From contig NZ_FWFK01000003.1 in the NCBI RefSeq assembly GCF_900172265.1, forward strand, positions 496,001 through 560,000: 64,000 nucleotides of DNA. Direction: 5' to 3'. Origin of the DNA: Roseivivax jejudonensis (GTDB lineage: Bacteria > Pseudomonadota > Alphaproteobacteria > Rhodobacterales > Rhodobacteraceae). The position numbers were made by a program, and so were the translations under genes. Below, piece after piece: positions 44,949 to 52,932 of this stretch; the stretch's first letter is position 1; each line of letters starts with the position of its first letter. Below the pieces are notes generated by a model. That model was not told the DNA's origin. It made no database searches and saw only the letters and a list, made by a program, of their open reading frames with translations.

Positions 44949-46934
44949 TCAGGCGTTCAGCGCGGAGAAGCCGAGCCCGTTCTTGACAAGCTCGCCCCAG
45001 AGCGGGGCCGGATCCCAGAACTCTCGGTCGCCGTGATCGAACGTCTCGAGCACGCGCTTGACCCGGAACATTCCAGCGATTTCTGCTGCCATCATCGCGC
45101 CGCCGCGCGCGCGCGGAAACGCGAGCCCGAGCACGCAGGCCAGATCGACCTCGAGCGGCCGGCGCAGCATCTCGTCCTCGATCATGCGTGCGCCCTCGTT
45201 GGCCAAAGCGGCCAGGATCCGGTCGCGGATCTGCGCGGGCGCGATCTCGCGCCGGGGCCGCACCGCATCGATCAGCCCGGCGGTCTCGGCCGACGGGATC
45301 GGCTGGGCCCGGTCGACGCCGTAATCGTAGAAGCCCCGGCCCTCGGCCCGCCCGGTGCGCCCGGCCTCGACCATGCGGGCGGACCAGTTCTCGGCCCCGT
45401 CGCCACGCGGGGCGGACACGAGCTCGGCCATGCCGGTCGCGTCCCGCAACTCGAACGGCGGGCGCGGCCAGCCCCACTCGCGCACCGCCGCGTCAACGGC
45501 CTCCGGCGCGGCGCCGGCGTCGACCAGCGCATCGGCCGCACGGTGAAGCGCCGCCACCAGCCGGCCCGTCGCGCTCAGACCGTCTGACATCACGCGGATC
45601 GGCACCTTTCCAAGCGCCAGCGCGAAGGCGCGTGCGGCGGCAAGCTCGGCACTCGACGCGGTCGGCCCCTCGATCACCTCAAGCAGAGGCTGCGTCGTTG
45701 CGGGCGCCGCAAAGCGCAGGCCGAGCCCCTCGACCCAGCCGGGCACCGCCTGCGCCCGCGCGACGTCGCGCGGGGCGGGCACGCCACCCTGCCCGCGCGC
45801 CGCGCGCACGATGAAATCCGTCCCCTGCGACATCTCTTCGCTGGTGCCGAGCGCCAGCCGGTCCAGCCGTGCGCTCGCCTCCGCCTCGTAGAGGCGTCCG
45901 GCCGCGACCTGCTGCTCGTAGTGAGCGCGAATGCGCGACACGCCCTGGCGCAGGGCCTCCGGATCCCTGGTGCCCCACCGCGCGGCGAGACCGGCATCGA
46001 GCGTCGCGATCGCCACGTGCGCGGCAAGGAGCCCACCGCCGAGAACGCCGACGGTTTCGATCCGTGGCGGCGCAAGGCCCGGCGGCAGCCCGAAATCGCG
46101 CGCGCGTGTCTCGGCGGCAAAGACATGACGCAGCGCCCGCGCCGACTCCGACATGCGGCAGGTCTCGTAGGAATCTTCCTCCAGCGCGAGGCCGGCCTCG
46201 AACGGCAGAAGCTGCGCGGCCTCGACGGCCTCGACGATATGCCCTGCGGCCTCCGGCAGGCGCGGGTCGAGCGCCGCGCGCCGCTCCGCGATCTCGGCCT
46301 GGTAGGTGGCGCCGAGGAGCATGTCGCCGCGCTCGGAGGTGCGCGGTGGCGGCCCGCCCTCTGCGGCCAGCTGCCGCGCCGCCTCCTCGGCTGCCGCCTC
46401 GGGCGCATCGTCTACAATCTGTTCGACGATCGCGTCTGGCACGCCGGGCTGAAGCACGCGCGGTGCTCCGGTCAGCAGCATGTCGAGCGCCGCGCCGGCC
46501 CCGAGCATCCGCGGCAGGCGCTGGGTCGCTCCGGCCTGCGGCATCAGCCCGAGCTTGATTTCCGGCAGGACCAGCCGCGTGCCGGCCTGCGCCACGCGGT
46601 AATGCGCCGCGAGCGCCAGTTCGACCGCCCCGCCCATGACCGTGCCGTGCAGCGCCACGACGACTGGCTTGTCTGCCTCCTCGACCGCGCGGCACAGCGC
46701 GGAGAGGCTCGGCGCCTGAGGCGGGGCGTCGTGATCGGAGTTGTCGAGACCCGCCGAAAACGCCCGTCCGCGACCGGAGATCACGACCGCGTTGACAGTG
46801 TCATCGTGTGAAAGTCGCTCCAGCGCGGCGATCAGCGCAGCGCGCAACTCCGCGACGAGCGTATTGAGCGGCGGATTGTCCAGCGCCACATGCGCCACGC
46901 CCGCCGTGATCGAGACGTGTATCAAGCCCGTCAC
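44949..46934 (-). CDS. FadJ-like multifunctional protein with degenerate dehydrogenase half
   Basis: 661 aa: N-terminal enoyl-CoA hydratase domain (1-~190) with both catalytic glutamates in place (GGAVELALAA, Glu105; LPEIKLGLMPQAGATQRLPR, Glu125), followed by a 3-hydroxyacyl-CoA-dehydrogenase-type region. There the catalytic His of the usual HFFSP motif is Arg (GLRFAAP, R407), the Asn of the GNR motif is missing (LSATGR), and the NAD loop reads GGGLLAAHV. The hydratase should work; the dehydrogenase probably does not. GTG start (VTGLIHVSITAG). The order resembles FadJ/HADH fusions. Confidence 0.85.
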   Translation of the reverse strand: MTGLIHVSITAGVAHVALDNPPLNTLVAELRAALIAALERLSHDDTVNAVVISGRGRAFSAGLDNSDHDAPPQAPSLSALCRAVEEADKPVVVALHGTVMGGAVELALAAHYRVAQAGTRLVLPEIKLGLMPQAGATQRLPRMLGAGAALDMLLTGAPRVLQPGVPDAIVEQIVDDAPEAAAEEAARQLAAEGGPPPRTSERGDMLLGATYQAEIAERRAALDPRLPEAAGHIVEAVEAAQLLPFEAGLALEEDSYETCRMSESARALRHVFAAETRARDFGLPPGLAPPRIETVGVLGGGLLAAHVAIATLDAGLAARWGTRDPEALRQGVSRIRAHYEQQVAAGRLYEAEASARLDRLALGTSEEMSQGTDFIVRAARGQGGVPAPRDVARAQAVPGWVEGLGLRFAAPATTQPLLEVIEGPTASSAELAAARAFALALGKVPIRVMSDGLSATGRLVAALHRAADALVDAGAAPEAVDAAVREWGWPRPPFELRDATGMAELVSAPRGDGAENWSARMVEAGRTGRAEGRGFYDYGVDRAQPIPSAETAGLIDAVRPRREIAPAQIRDRILAALANEGARMIEDEMLRRPLEVDLACVLGLAFPRARGGAMMAAEIAGMFRVKRVLETFDHGDREFWDPAPLWGELVKNGLGFSALNA

Positions 46935-46958
46935 CTGCCCGCACTCGGGTCCGCCGTG

Positions 46959-47068
46959 CCGGGCCGAACGGCCCGGTCTGCCTCTGCGGCGCACCTCTTC
47001 CGGGCACGCTCGCCAGCATTAGACGACGTTTGTGCGAATCAGGCAAGCCCGGGCCGCGACAGCGGCCC
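46959..47068 (-). other. spacer with two GC-rich stem-loops
   Basis: Between the 75-aa gene and the FadJ-like gene, both read on the minus strand. Stems: GGGCCGC/GCGGCCC (47051-47068, loop of 4) right after the 75-aa gene, and CCGGGCC/GGCCCGG (46959-46976) near the FadJ-like start. No T-runs. Possibly a partial terminator or processing sites. Confidence 0.4.
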
Positions 47069-47077
47069 TGAAGCGTG

Positions 47078-47305
47078 TCAGATCGGCAGGTTGTCGAAGC
47101 GCCGTTCGGTCTCGTCCTCGACCGCCTCATCGTCGGCCTCTGCCGCATGGGGCGTCACGGCACGGGGCCGCAGGCTCTCGTCGAGAACCCGCTCGAGCCG
47201 GCCGAGCATCGCCTTGCGCGTAGCCGGATCCGTCCGGGCGAGCGCCTGGCCGAGCGCGTCGATACGTGCCTCGAGATCGTTTCGCTTCTGAGCCGCGTGT
47301 GGCAT
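47078..47305 (-). CDS. 75-aa charged helical protein
   Basis: MPHAAQKRNDLEARIDALGQ, an amphipathic helix with regular Leu/Ile/Ala spacing up to LGRLERVLDESL, then a disordered acidic tail (AAEADDEAVEDETERRFDNL). The start is supported by GGGGAGGTG 8 nt upstream. No family recognised. It is transcribed towards the FadJ-like gene. Confidence 0.65.
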   Translation of the reverse strand: MPHAAQKRNDLEARIDALGQALARTDPATRKAMLGRLERVLDESLRPRAVTPHAAEADDEAVEDETERRFDNLPI

Positions 47306-47382
47306 CGCTGCACCTCCCCTTGCATTGCGCGCCGATGGTCGCGCGCGCCGAGGGCAGTCTGGCATTTCCAGCACGGCGCGCG

Positions 47383-47396
47383 ATGACCTGGATCAA
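47383..47396. promoter_or_regulatory. FNR/FnrL-like box
   Basis: ATGACCTGGATCAA: matches the TTGAT(C)-N4-(G)ATCAA type site with one mismatch in the left half and the right half perfect. It lies in the 284-nt spacer between the 75-aa gene (minus) and the DUF442 gene (plus). That spacer holds no other gene and no clear promoter. Confidence 0.4.
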
Positions 47397-47589
47397 ATAT
47401 CGGACGCGCGTCACGACCGATCAAGACATCACGCGCAATCGGGGCGGGAGTCATGCCGGTTTTCGCGGCATCGGCCCAATCCGCAGGCGGGCGCCCGCCG
47501 ATGCGGATGGCACCGGAGCCGGTTGACCCGTTGGCGGCGCACCCGCTCGGGTCTCGACACGATGGCGCGCGCGCAGTAGCCATCTGCTC

Positions 47590-48021
47590 ATGGACATTCG
47601 CCGCATCACGCCCCGCTACCACGTCTCGCCCCAGATCGATGCCGCGGACATCGCCGCGCTCAAGGAGGCTGGATTCACGACGATCATCTGCAACCGGCCG
47701 GATGCGGAGGTTCCGCCGTCCCACCAGGCACAGGCGATTTCAGATGCCGCGCGCGCGGCGGGTCTCGGTTTCGAGGATCACCCGCTGACGCACCAAACGA
47801 TGACACCCGACAACATCGCCCGGCAAATGGCGCTGATCGATGCCGCGCCCGGCCCGGTCCTCGCCTATTGCGCGTCGGGCACGCGCTGCACCGTGGTCTG
47901 GGCGCTCGGCCAGGCCGGCACCATGCCGGCCGACGACATCCTCGCCACGGCGCGCGAGGCCGGCTACGACCTCTCCGGCCTGAAGCCGGCACTCGACTCC
48001 GCCGGCGGCAAGGGCGCCTAG
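47590..48021 (+). CDS. DUF442 / TIGR01244-type phosphatase or sulfurtransferase
   Basis: 143 aa with the dual-specificity-phosphatase-like fold: ISPQ-like start (RRITPRYHVSPQIDAADIAA), TTIICNRPDAEVPPSHQ and the CX5R active-site loop YCASGTRCTVVWALG (Cys nucleophile). Family members, such as Blh-linked proteins, act in sulfide handling or are Cys phosphatases of unknown substrate. Its last codons overlap the convergent FliM-like gene by 4 nt. Confidence 0.88.
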   Translation: MDIRRITPRYHVSPQIDAADIAALKEAGFTTIICNRPDAEVPPSHQAQAISDAARAAGLGFEDHPLTHQTMTPDNIARQMALIDAAPGPVLAYCASGTRCTVVWALGQAGTMPADDILATAREAGYDLSGLKPALDSAGGKGA

Positions 48022-49202
48022 TCGTCGTCGCCGCTCACCGAAAGGTCGAGCGGCATCGCGAACCCCTCGGTCTCGTCGCCCTGTACATGGCCCTCGCCCG
48101 GTTCGATTGCACCGGGATCAAACTCGGCCGACGCGAAATCGAGCGGCGGCAGGTCCGGCAGGTCCGGTTCGGCCTCCGGTAAATGCTCCGGCGCGCTGCC
48201 TGCGGCCTGCCACGGGTCAGGATCGCCCGAAGTTTCACTGCCCGTCCAGCCCGAGACCTCCGGCATCTGTACCGCCCCTCCGGTCATCTGCGCCGGACCC
48301 GGTGCGCCGTCTTCCTCGCGCGGCGACTGGTCGCCGCGGGCGCCCGTTCCGCGCGTCACCCGTATCGCGCGCTGGCCATTCATCTGGCCGAGGCGCCCCG
48401 TGGTGATGCGGTGCCCGCTGGCCGCGACAAGCTCGGCCCGGCCGAGCGCATCCGGCGGCAGCGGCAGAAGCGCGCCCGGCGCCAGCGCCTCGGCCTGCGC
48501 GAACGGCAGGCGCATGCGACAGAGCACGGCATCGACCTGCGCCGGCAGCGACAGCATCAACTCGGCATGCGGCGTGGCGTCGCCACCGGCGTCCGGCACG
48601 TCGCGCGATTCGACGCGCCGCGCCGGGAGGATGAGTGCGAAGCGTCCGATGCGCAGCGCGCCAAGCTCGATCTCGGCCTCGAAGACACGGTATCGCGGCG
48701 CCCCGAGAAGGTTTGCCGCGACCCGCGCACCTTCGACCATCGCGCCGAAGCGATAACCCTCGACCTGCGCGGCGACCGGATCGCGGCCGAGATAGGCCGC
48801 GAGGCGTGACAGCGTGCCGTCGACCAGCGGCGCGGCGATGACCGCGTCGGTCGGCGTCAGCCGCCTGTCGTCGACGGCGAGGTCCGTGACGATGCCGAGG
48901 GTCTGAACCTCGACGAGCGCGGTCACTGCCTGCCGATCGAGAAGCGCGAAGCCCAGCGCGCCGTCAGGACCATCGAGCAGCAGGATCAGATCCGCCCCCT
49001 CGAACCGCGCCGCCGCGTCGTCCTGATCCGCGCCGGACCGGCGTGCGTCTCGCGCGATCAGCGCGAGGTTCCACGCCTCCTCCGCCGTGCGCGCGAGCGC
49101 GCGGCGGAGGGCCTTCTCGACCGACATGCCCTGCGCCTCGATCGCGCGGCGCGCGGCCTGCGCCTTGCGGCTGAGCACCTTCTGTGCAGCGCTGTCCGTC
49201 AT
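48018..49202 (-). CDS. FliM/FliN-like (SpoA-domain) protein
   Basis: 394 aa. The N-terminal and middle region (residues ~1-190) resembles the FliM core that contacts stator and CheY. The SpoA domain sits near 215-290 (LMLSLPAQVDAVLCRMRLPF ... PLPPDALGRAELVAASGHRI). A long Pro/Glu/Asp-rich, probably disordered, C-terminus follows (about 290-394), unlike canonical FliM. No flagellar gene is near. It may be a solitary switch-like protein of the Rhodobacterales type or a diverged paralogue. Start MTDSAAQKVLSRKAQAARRA. Confidence 0.78.
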   Translation of the reverse strand: MTDSAAQKVLSRKAQAARRAIEAQGMSVEKALRRALARTAEEAWNLALIARDARRSGADQDDAAARFEGADLILLLDGPDGALGFALLDRQAVTALVEVQTLGIVTDLAVDDRRLTPTDAVIAAPLVDGTLSRLAAYLGRDPVAAQVEGYRFGAMVEGARVAANLLGAPRYRVFEAEIELGALRIGRFALILPARRVESRDVPDAGGDATPHAELMLSLPAQVDAVLCRMRLPFAQAEALAPGALLPLPPDALGRAELVAASGHRITTGRLGQMNGQRAIRVTRGTGARGDQSPREEDGAPGPAQMTGGAVQMPEVSGWTGSETSGDPDPWQAAGSAPEHLPEAEPDLPDLPPLDFASAEFDPGAIEPGEGHVQGDETEGFAMPLDLSVSGDDD

Positions 49203-49293
49203 CTGGCCCGATCGGTGTCTGTCTCGCCCGTCCTCACCGCCGTCGTTATGGCCGACCGAGGTTACCAAGCTCTTGCTGTGCGCCTCGTCGCGC

Positions 49294-51990
49294 TTACTGC
49301 GCGGCCATCGCAACGCGTCGCGGCAACTCGACCCGGAACGCCGCGCCGGATTGTCCGGGAAGGTAGCCGACCGTCCCGCCGAGACGCGTCATGATCTGGC
49401 GGCAGATCGCGAGTCCGAGACCGGCGCCACCGGCCTTCTGCTCGGCGATGCGGCTGAACTTCTCGAAGATCGTGTCGCGCGCCTCCGCAGCGATTCCCGT
49501 GCCGTTGTCGATGAAATCGACGAGGATCCGGTCTCCTGCGTCGCGCACCCGGATCGTCAGTTCGGGTCGCTCCGCCTCGCAATACTTGCCTGCATTCGAC
49601 ACGAGGTTGATGAACACCTGCGCAAGCCGGTCCAGATCGGTTTCCAGCGCCACGTCCTCCGCTGCGCGGTCGCGCCGGATCGACAGCGTCGCGCCCTCGG
49701 TTCCGGCGCTCGCGGCGGCCACGGCGCGGTCGATTACCTCGACCAGCCGACCTTCCCGGACGTTCAGGCTGACCCGGCCGTTTTCCAGCACCGACAGGTC
49801 CAGGAGATCGTCGAGCAGCCGGGTAAGACGCACCGCCTCGTCGTGGATGATCGCGGCAAAGCGGATGCGCGCGGCGGCGTCGAGCGCGTCGCTGTCGCGC
49901 AGGATTTCCGAGAAGGCCCGGATCGAGGTCATCGGAGTCCGAAGCTCGTGGCTGATCTGGCTGAGGAAAGCATCCTTCTGCACCGACAGGCGCGTCAGCT
50001 TCTGGTTGGCGTCGCGCAATTGCCGCGCGGTCCGCGACAGCTCTTCGGACTGCGCCTCGAGCCGGGCGGAATACTCCATGAGCTGCGCGCTCTCGTCCGC
50101 CACGGCCATCAGGTCCTCGACCGACACGGACATGCCGCCGACGATCTGGCCCACCATCGCGTGCGCCGTCGCCGCGCCGACCGACCCGGCAAGCTCGCGC
50201 TCCAGAAGCTCGAGAAACTCCGGCGTCGGCTCCGGCAGGTCGCCCCGGGCGCCCTGCGCGCGGGCCTCGCGGGCAAAGAGTGCCATCGCCTCGCTCGCAC
50301 CGAGGATCCGCTGCGCCATGATCATCAGGTCCTCGGTCTGCGCGACGCCGGCCGACCAGCTGCGCGGGCCCGGGGAATGCTGGAACACGTTGACGAACTG
50401 CGCGCCCTGAAGCCGTTCGAGCGGCGTCGGGAACGACAGCACCGAGCCGATGAAGAACGCGATCGCATTGAGCGACATCGACCACAGGATGGCGTGCAGG
50501 AGCGGGTCGAGCCCGGTGATCCCGAAGAGCGCCTGCGGCCGGAGCCATTCGATCCCCAGCGGCCCCTCGGCCAGAAGTTCGGGCGACAGCACCCCGCTGC
50601 CGAGCGACGGAAGAAACAGGGTGTAGACCCAGAGCGCGAAGCCGGTCACCAACCCGGCGAGCGCACCGGTGCGCGTCGCCCCGCGCCAGAAGATCCCGCC
50701 GAGAAGCGCGGGCAGCACCTGCGCCATGCCGGCGAACGACACCAGCCCGATCGCCGCCAGGGCCGCGCCGCCACCCGAGAGCGAATAATAGGCATAGCCC
50801 AGCATGACCACCGCGGCGATCGACACGCGCCGTGCGGTCAGGACCACGTGGCGCACGTCGCCCGACACGCTGGCCCCGCCCGCGCCGGTCAGGCGCAGCC
50901 AGATCGGCATCACGATGTGGTTCGACGCCATCGTCGACAGCGCGATCGCCGCCACGATCACCATCGACGTCGCCGAGGAGAAGCCGCCGAGGAAGGACAG
51001 GACCGCGAGACCCTCCTGGCCCTGGCTCAGCGGGACGGTCAGCACGAACAGGTCGGGGTTGGACCCCGCCGGCAGTAGGTCGAGCCCGACCACCGCGATC
51101 GGCACCACGAAGAGCGACATCAGAAGCAGGTAGAGCGGGAAGGCCCAGCTCGCGACGCGCAGATGCGCCTCGTCTCCGGCCTCGACCACCAGGACCTGGA
51201 ACATCCGCGGCAGACACAGGAACGCCGCCGCCGACAGGAAGGTAATCCCGGCCCAGCGTCCGCCCGCCACGTTCCACTGTCCGAGTTCGGAGGCGTCGAT
51301 CCGCGCCAGCGTGTCGGCGACGCCGCCCGAAAGGCCCCAGACGACGAAGATGCCGACCGACAGGAGCGCGACCAGCTTGACCACCGCCTCGACCGCGATC
51401 GCCATAACCACGCCGTGATGCCGCTCGTTCGCGTCGAGGTTCCGGGTCCCGAAGATCACGGTGAATAGGCCGAGCCCGACCGCGACCCAGAACGCCGTCG
51501 CCGTATCGGGGCGCACGCTGTCCGGAGCGGCGCCGGGATCGGCGGCGGCGAAGACCGCGAAGCTCAGCGTGACGGACTGAAGCTGCAGCGCGATGTAGGG
51601 CGTGGTGCCGGCGACCGCGAGAAGCGTCACCAGCACCGCCAGCGTGTTGGACTTGCCGTACCGGGCCGACACGAGGTCGGCGATCGACGTGGCGCGCTGG
51701 CTGCGCCCGATCCGCACCAGCTTTCGCACGAGCCAGTACCACCCGATCATCACGAGGCTCGGGCCAAGGTAGATCGAGAGGTATTCGAGCCCCGACCGCG
51801 CGGCCGAGCCGACCGCGCCGTAGAACGTCCATGCGGTGCAATAGATCGACAGCGACAGCGTGTAGACCAGCGCCGAACGCAGCCAGCGCACCTGCCCGGC
51901 CGCGGCGCGCCGTTCGGCCACGAACGCCACGACGAACAGAAAGAACACGTAGGCGAGGCAGACCGCCGCGAGCGAGTTGAGGGTCGTCAC
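49294..51990 (-). CDS. sodium/solute-symporter-fused sensor histidine kinase (CrbS/CbrA type)
   Basis: 898 aa. Residues ~1-500 form an SLC5/SSS transporter domain with about 13 hydrophobic helices (for example YTLSLSIYCTAWTFYGAVGS). After a linker with coiled coil (SRTARQLRDANQKL), a HisKA box (SHELRTPMTSIRAFSEIL, His681) and a HATPase domain follow: N box NLVSNAGKY, G boxes DNGTGIA and GAGLGLAI. It likely senses a transported solute such as acetate or a short-chain acid, as CrbS does. GTG start (VTTLNSLAAVC) overlaps the upstream gene by GTGA. Confidence 0.92.
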   Translation of the reverse strand: MTTLNSLAAVCLAYVFFLFVVAFVAERRAAAGQVRWLRSALVYTLSLSIYCTAWTFYGAVGSAARSGLEYLSIYLGPSLVMIGWYWLVRKLVRIGRSQRATSIADLVSARYGKSNTLAVLVTLLAVAGTTPYIALQLQSVTLSFAVFAAADPGAAPDSVRPDTATAFWVAVGLGLFTVIFGTRNLDANERHHGVVMAIAVEAVVKLVALLSVGIFVVWGLSGGVADTLARIDASELGQWNVAGGRWAGITFLSAAAFLCLPRMFQVLVVEAGDEAHLRVASWAFPLYLLLMSLFVVPIAVVGLDLLPAGSNPDLFVLTVPLSQGQEGLAVLSFLGGFSSATSMVIVAAIALSTMASNHIVMPIWLRLTGAGGASVSGDVRHVVLTARRVSIAAVVMLGYAYYSLSGGGAALAAIGLVSFAGMAQVLPALLGGIFWRGATRTGALAGLVTGFALWVYTLFLPSLGSGVLSPELLAEGPLGIEWLRPQALFGITGLDPLLHAILWSMSLNAIAFFIGSVLSFPTPLERLQGAQFVNVFQHSPGPRSWSAGVAQTEDLMIMAQRILGASEAMALFAREARAQGARGDLPEPTPEFLELLERELAGSVGAATAHAMVGQIVGGMSVSVEDLMAVADESAQLMEYSARLEAQSEELSRTARQLRDANQKLTRLSVQKDAFLSQISHELRTPMTSIRAFSEILRDSDALDAAARIRFAAIIHDEAVRLTRLLDDLLDLSVLENGRVSLNVREGRLVEVIDRAVAAASAGTEGATLSIRRDRAAEDVALETDLDRLAQVFINLVSNAGKYCEAERPELTIRVRDAGDRILVDFIDNGTGIAAEARDTIFEKFSRIAEQKAGGAGLGLAICRQIMTRLGGTVGYLPGQSGAAFRVELPRRVAMAAQ

Positions 51991-52376
51991 GGCCGGCCCT
52001 CTCCGCCTGCGCCCGCGCCGGGCGTGCGGGCCGCTCCGTCTGATCCGACCGACGGCTTCGGGTCCGTGGCGGGCTCGGGCACGAATGGTGCGGCGCCGAA
52101 GCCCGGCGCGGGCCGTTCGCCCGGCTCGTCGTCGTCGACACCGCGCGAGAGCAGGACCGAAAGGCTCGCCCCCGCGATCACCAGCGCCGCCCACACCGCG
52201 AAGAGATAGGTCAGCGCCGCAGCGGTCCCCGGCGCGGCGTCGCCGCGCGGCCACAGAAGCGGCACCGTCCAGGCGAAGAGACCGAGCACCGGCAGAAGGC
52301 GCGCCGCGTCGCGCAGGCGGCGCTGGCGATAGGTTCGCCGCTCGAGGAATACGAGCGGCGCGCCGCGCCCGGCCAT
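51987..52376 (-). CDS. 129-aa two-helix membrane protein of the kinase operon
   Basis: Starts MAGRGAPLVFLERRTYRQRR, with a basic N-terminus and two hydrophobic helices (about 27-43 and 53-80: LLPVLGLFAWTVPLLW; ALTYLFAVWAALVIAGASLS). It ends in a long Pro/Gly/Asp-rich cytoplasmic or periplasmic tail. No family recognised. It lies 1 nt after the response-regulator gene and overlaps the kinase by 4 nt, so the three form one operon. It could stabilise or modulate the kinase. Confidence 0.7.
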   Translation of the reverse strand: MAGRGAPLVFLERRTYRQRRLRDAARLLPVLGLFAWTVPLLWPRGDAAPGTAAALTYLFAVWAALVIAGASLSVLLSRGVDDDEPGERPAPGFGAAPFVPEPATDPKPSVGSDGAARTPGAGAGGEGRP

Positions 52377-52377
52377 G

Positions 52378-52749
52378 TCACGACACCGGTACGAGCGAGC
52401 GTACCGCCTCGAGCATCTCGGCGTTGGAGAAGGGCTTGGTCATGAACGCCGTCACACCCGCCTGCTCGGCCAGTTCGCGGTCCCGCGTCTGGCCGCGAGC
52501 AGTCAGCATCAGGATCGGCAGGTCGGCAAAGTCGGGTTCGGATCGCAACTCGCGCAGAATGTCGTGCCCCGACCGCCCCGGCAGCATCACGTCGAGGATC
52601 ACGACATCGGGTCGCAGCGTTCGCACGCGCTCGACCGCGTCGACGCCGTTGGCATGGGTGTTCACTGTCCAGCCGTCGCGCGACAGGATGAACCTGATCG
52701 CCTCGATGATGTTCGGCTCATCCTCGATCAGCAGGATGTCTCGGCGCAT
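52378..52749 (-). CDS. receiver-only response regulator
   Basis: 123-aa CheY-like receiver: acidic pocket in LLIEDEPN (Glu9, Asp10), phosphoacceptor Asp53 in VVILDVMLPG, Thr83 in ILMLTARG, and Lys105 in FMTKPFSN. There is no output domain, so it must act on a partner, possibly as a phosphotransfer intermediate or on an unlinked target. CrbR-type regulators of similar kinases usually carry a DNA-binding domain, so this split is notable. Start MRRDILLIEDEP, with GGAGAG upstream. First gene of the kinase operon. Confidence 0.92.
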   Translation of the reverse strand: MRRDILLIEDEPNIIEAIRFILSRDGWTVNTHANGVDAVERVRTLRPDVVILDVMLPGRSGHDILRELRSEPDFADLPILMLTARGQTRDRELAEQAGVTAFMTKPFSNAEMLEAVRSLVPVS

Positions 52750-52881
52750 GCACGGCTCTCCTCCCCTCCGCGTCGCGATCCGAAACCTGCCAGCCGGGCG
52801 CGGGTCCGGTCCGCGCCCCTTCCCCGGCCGCGGAACGCGGCGCCGCCCCTCCCAGTCGTCGCCGCCATCGCTATTGAATTC

Positions 52882-52910
52882 GTTATGGGCAATCCTCACA
52901 CGGCTGTCAA
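52882..52910 (-). promoter_or_regulatory. strong promoter of the response-regulator/kinase operon
   Basis: On the minus strand: TTGACA, 17-bp spacer, CATAAC, about 130 nt before the response-regulator start. It has the best -35 match seen in the window. Confidence 0.65.
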
Positions 52911-52932
52911 AAGATCACGACAGCGCCGCGCG

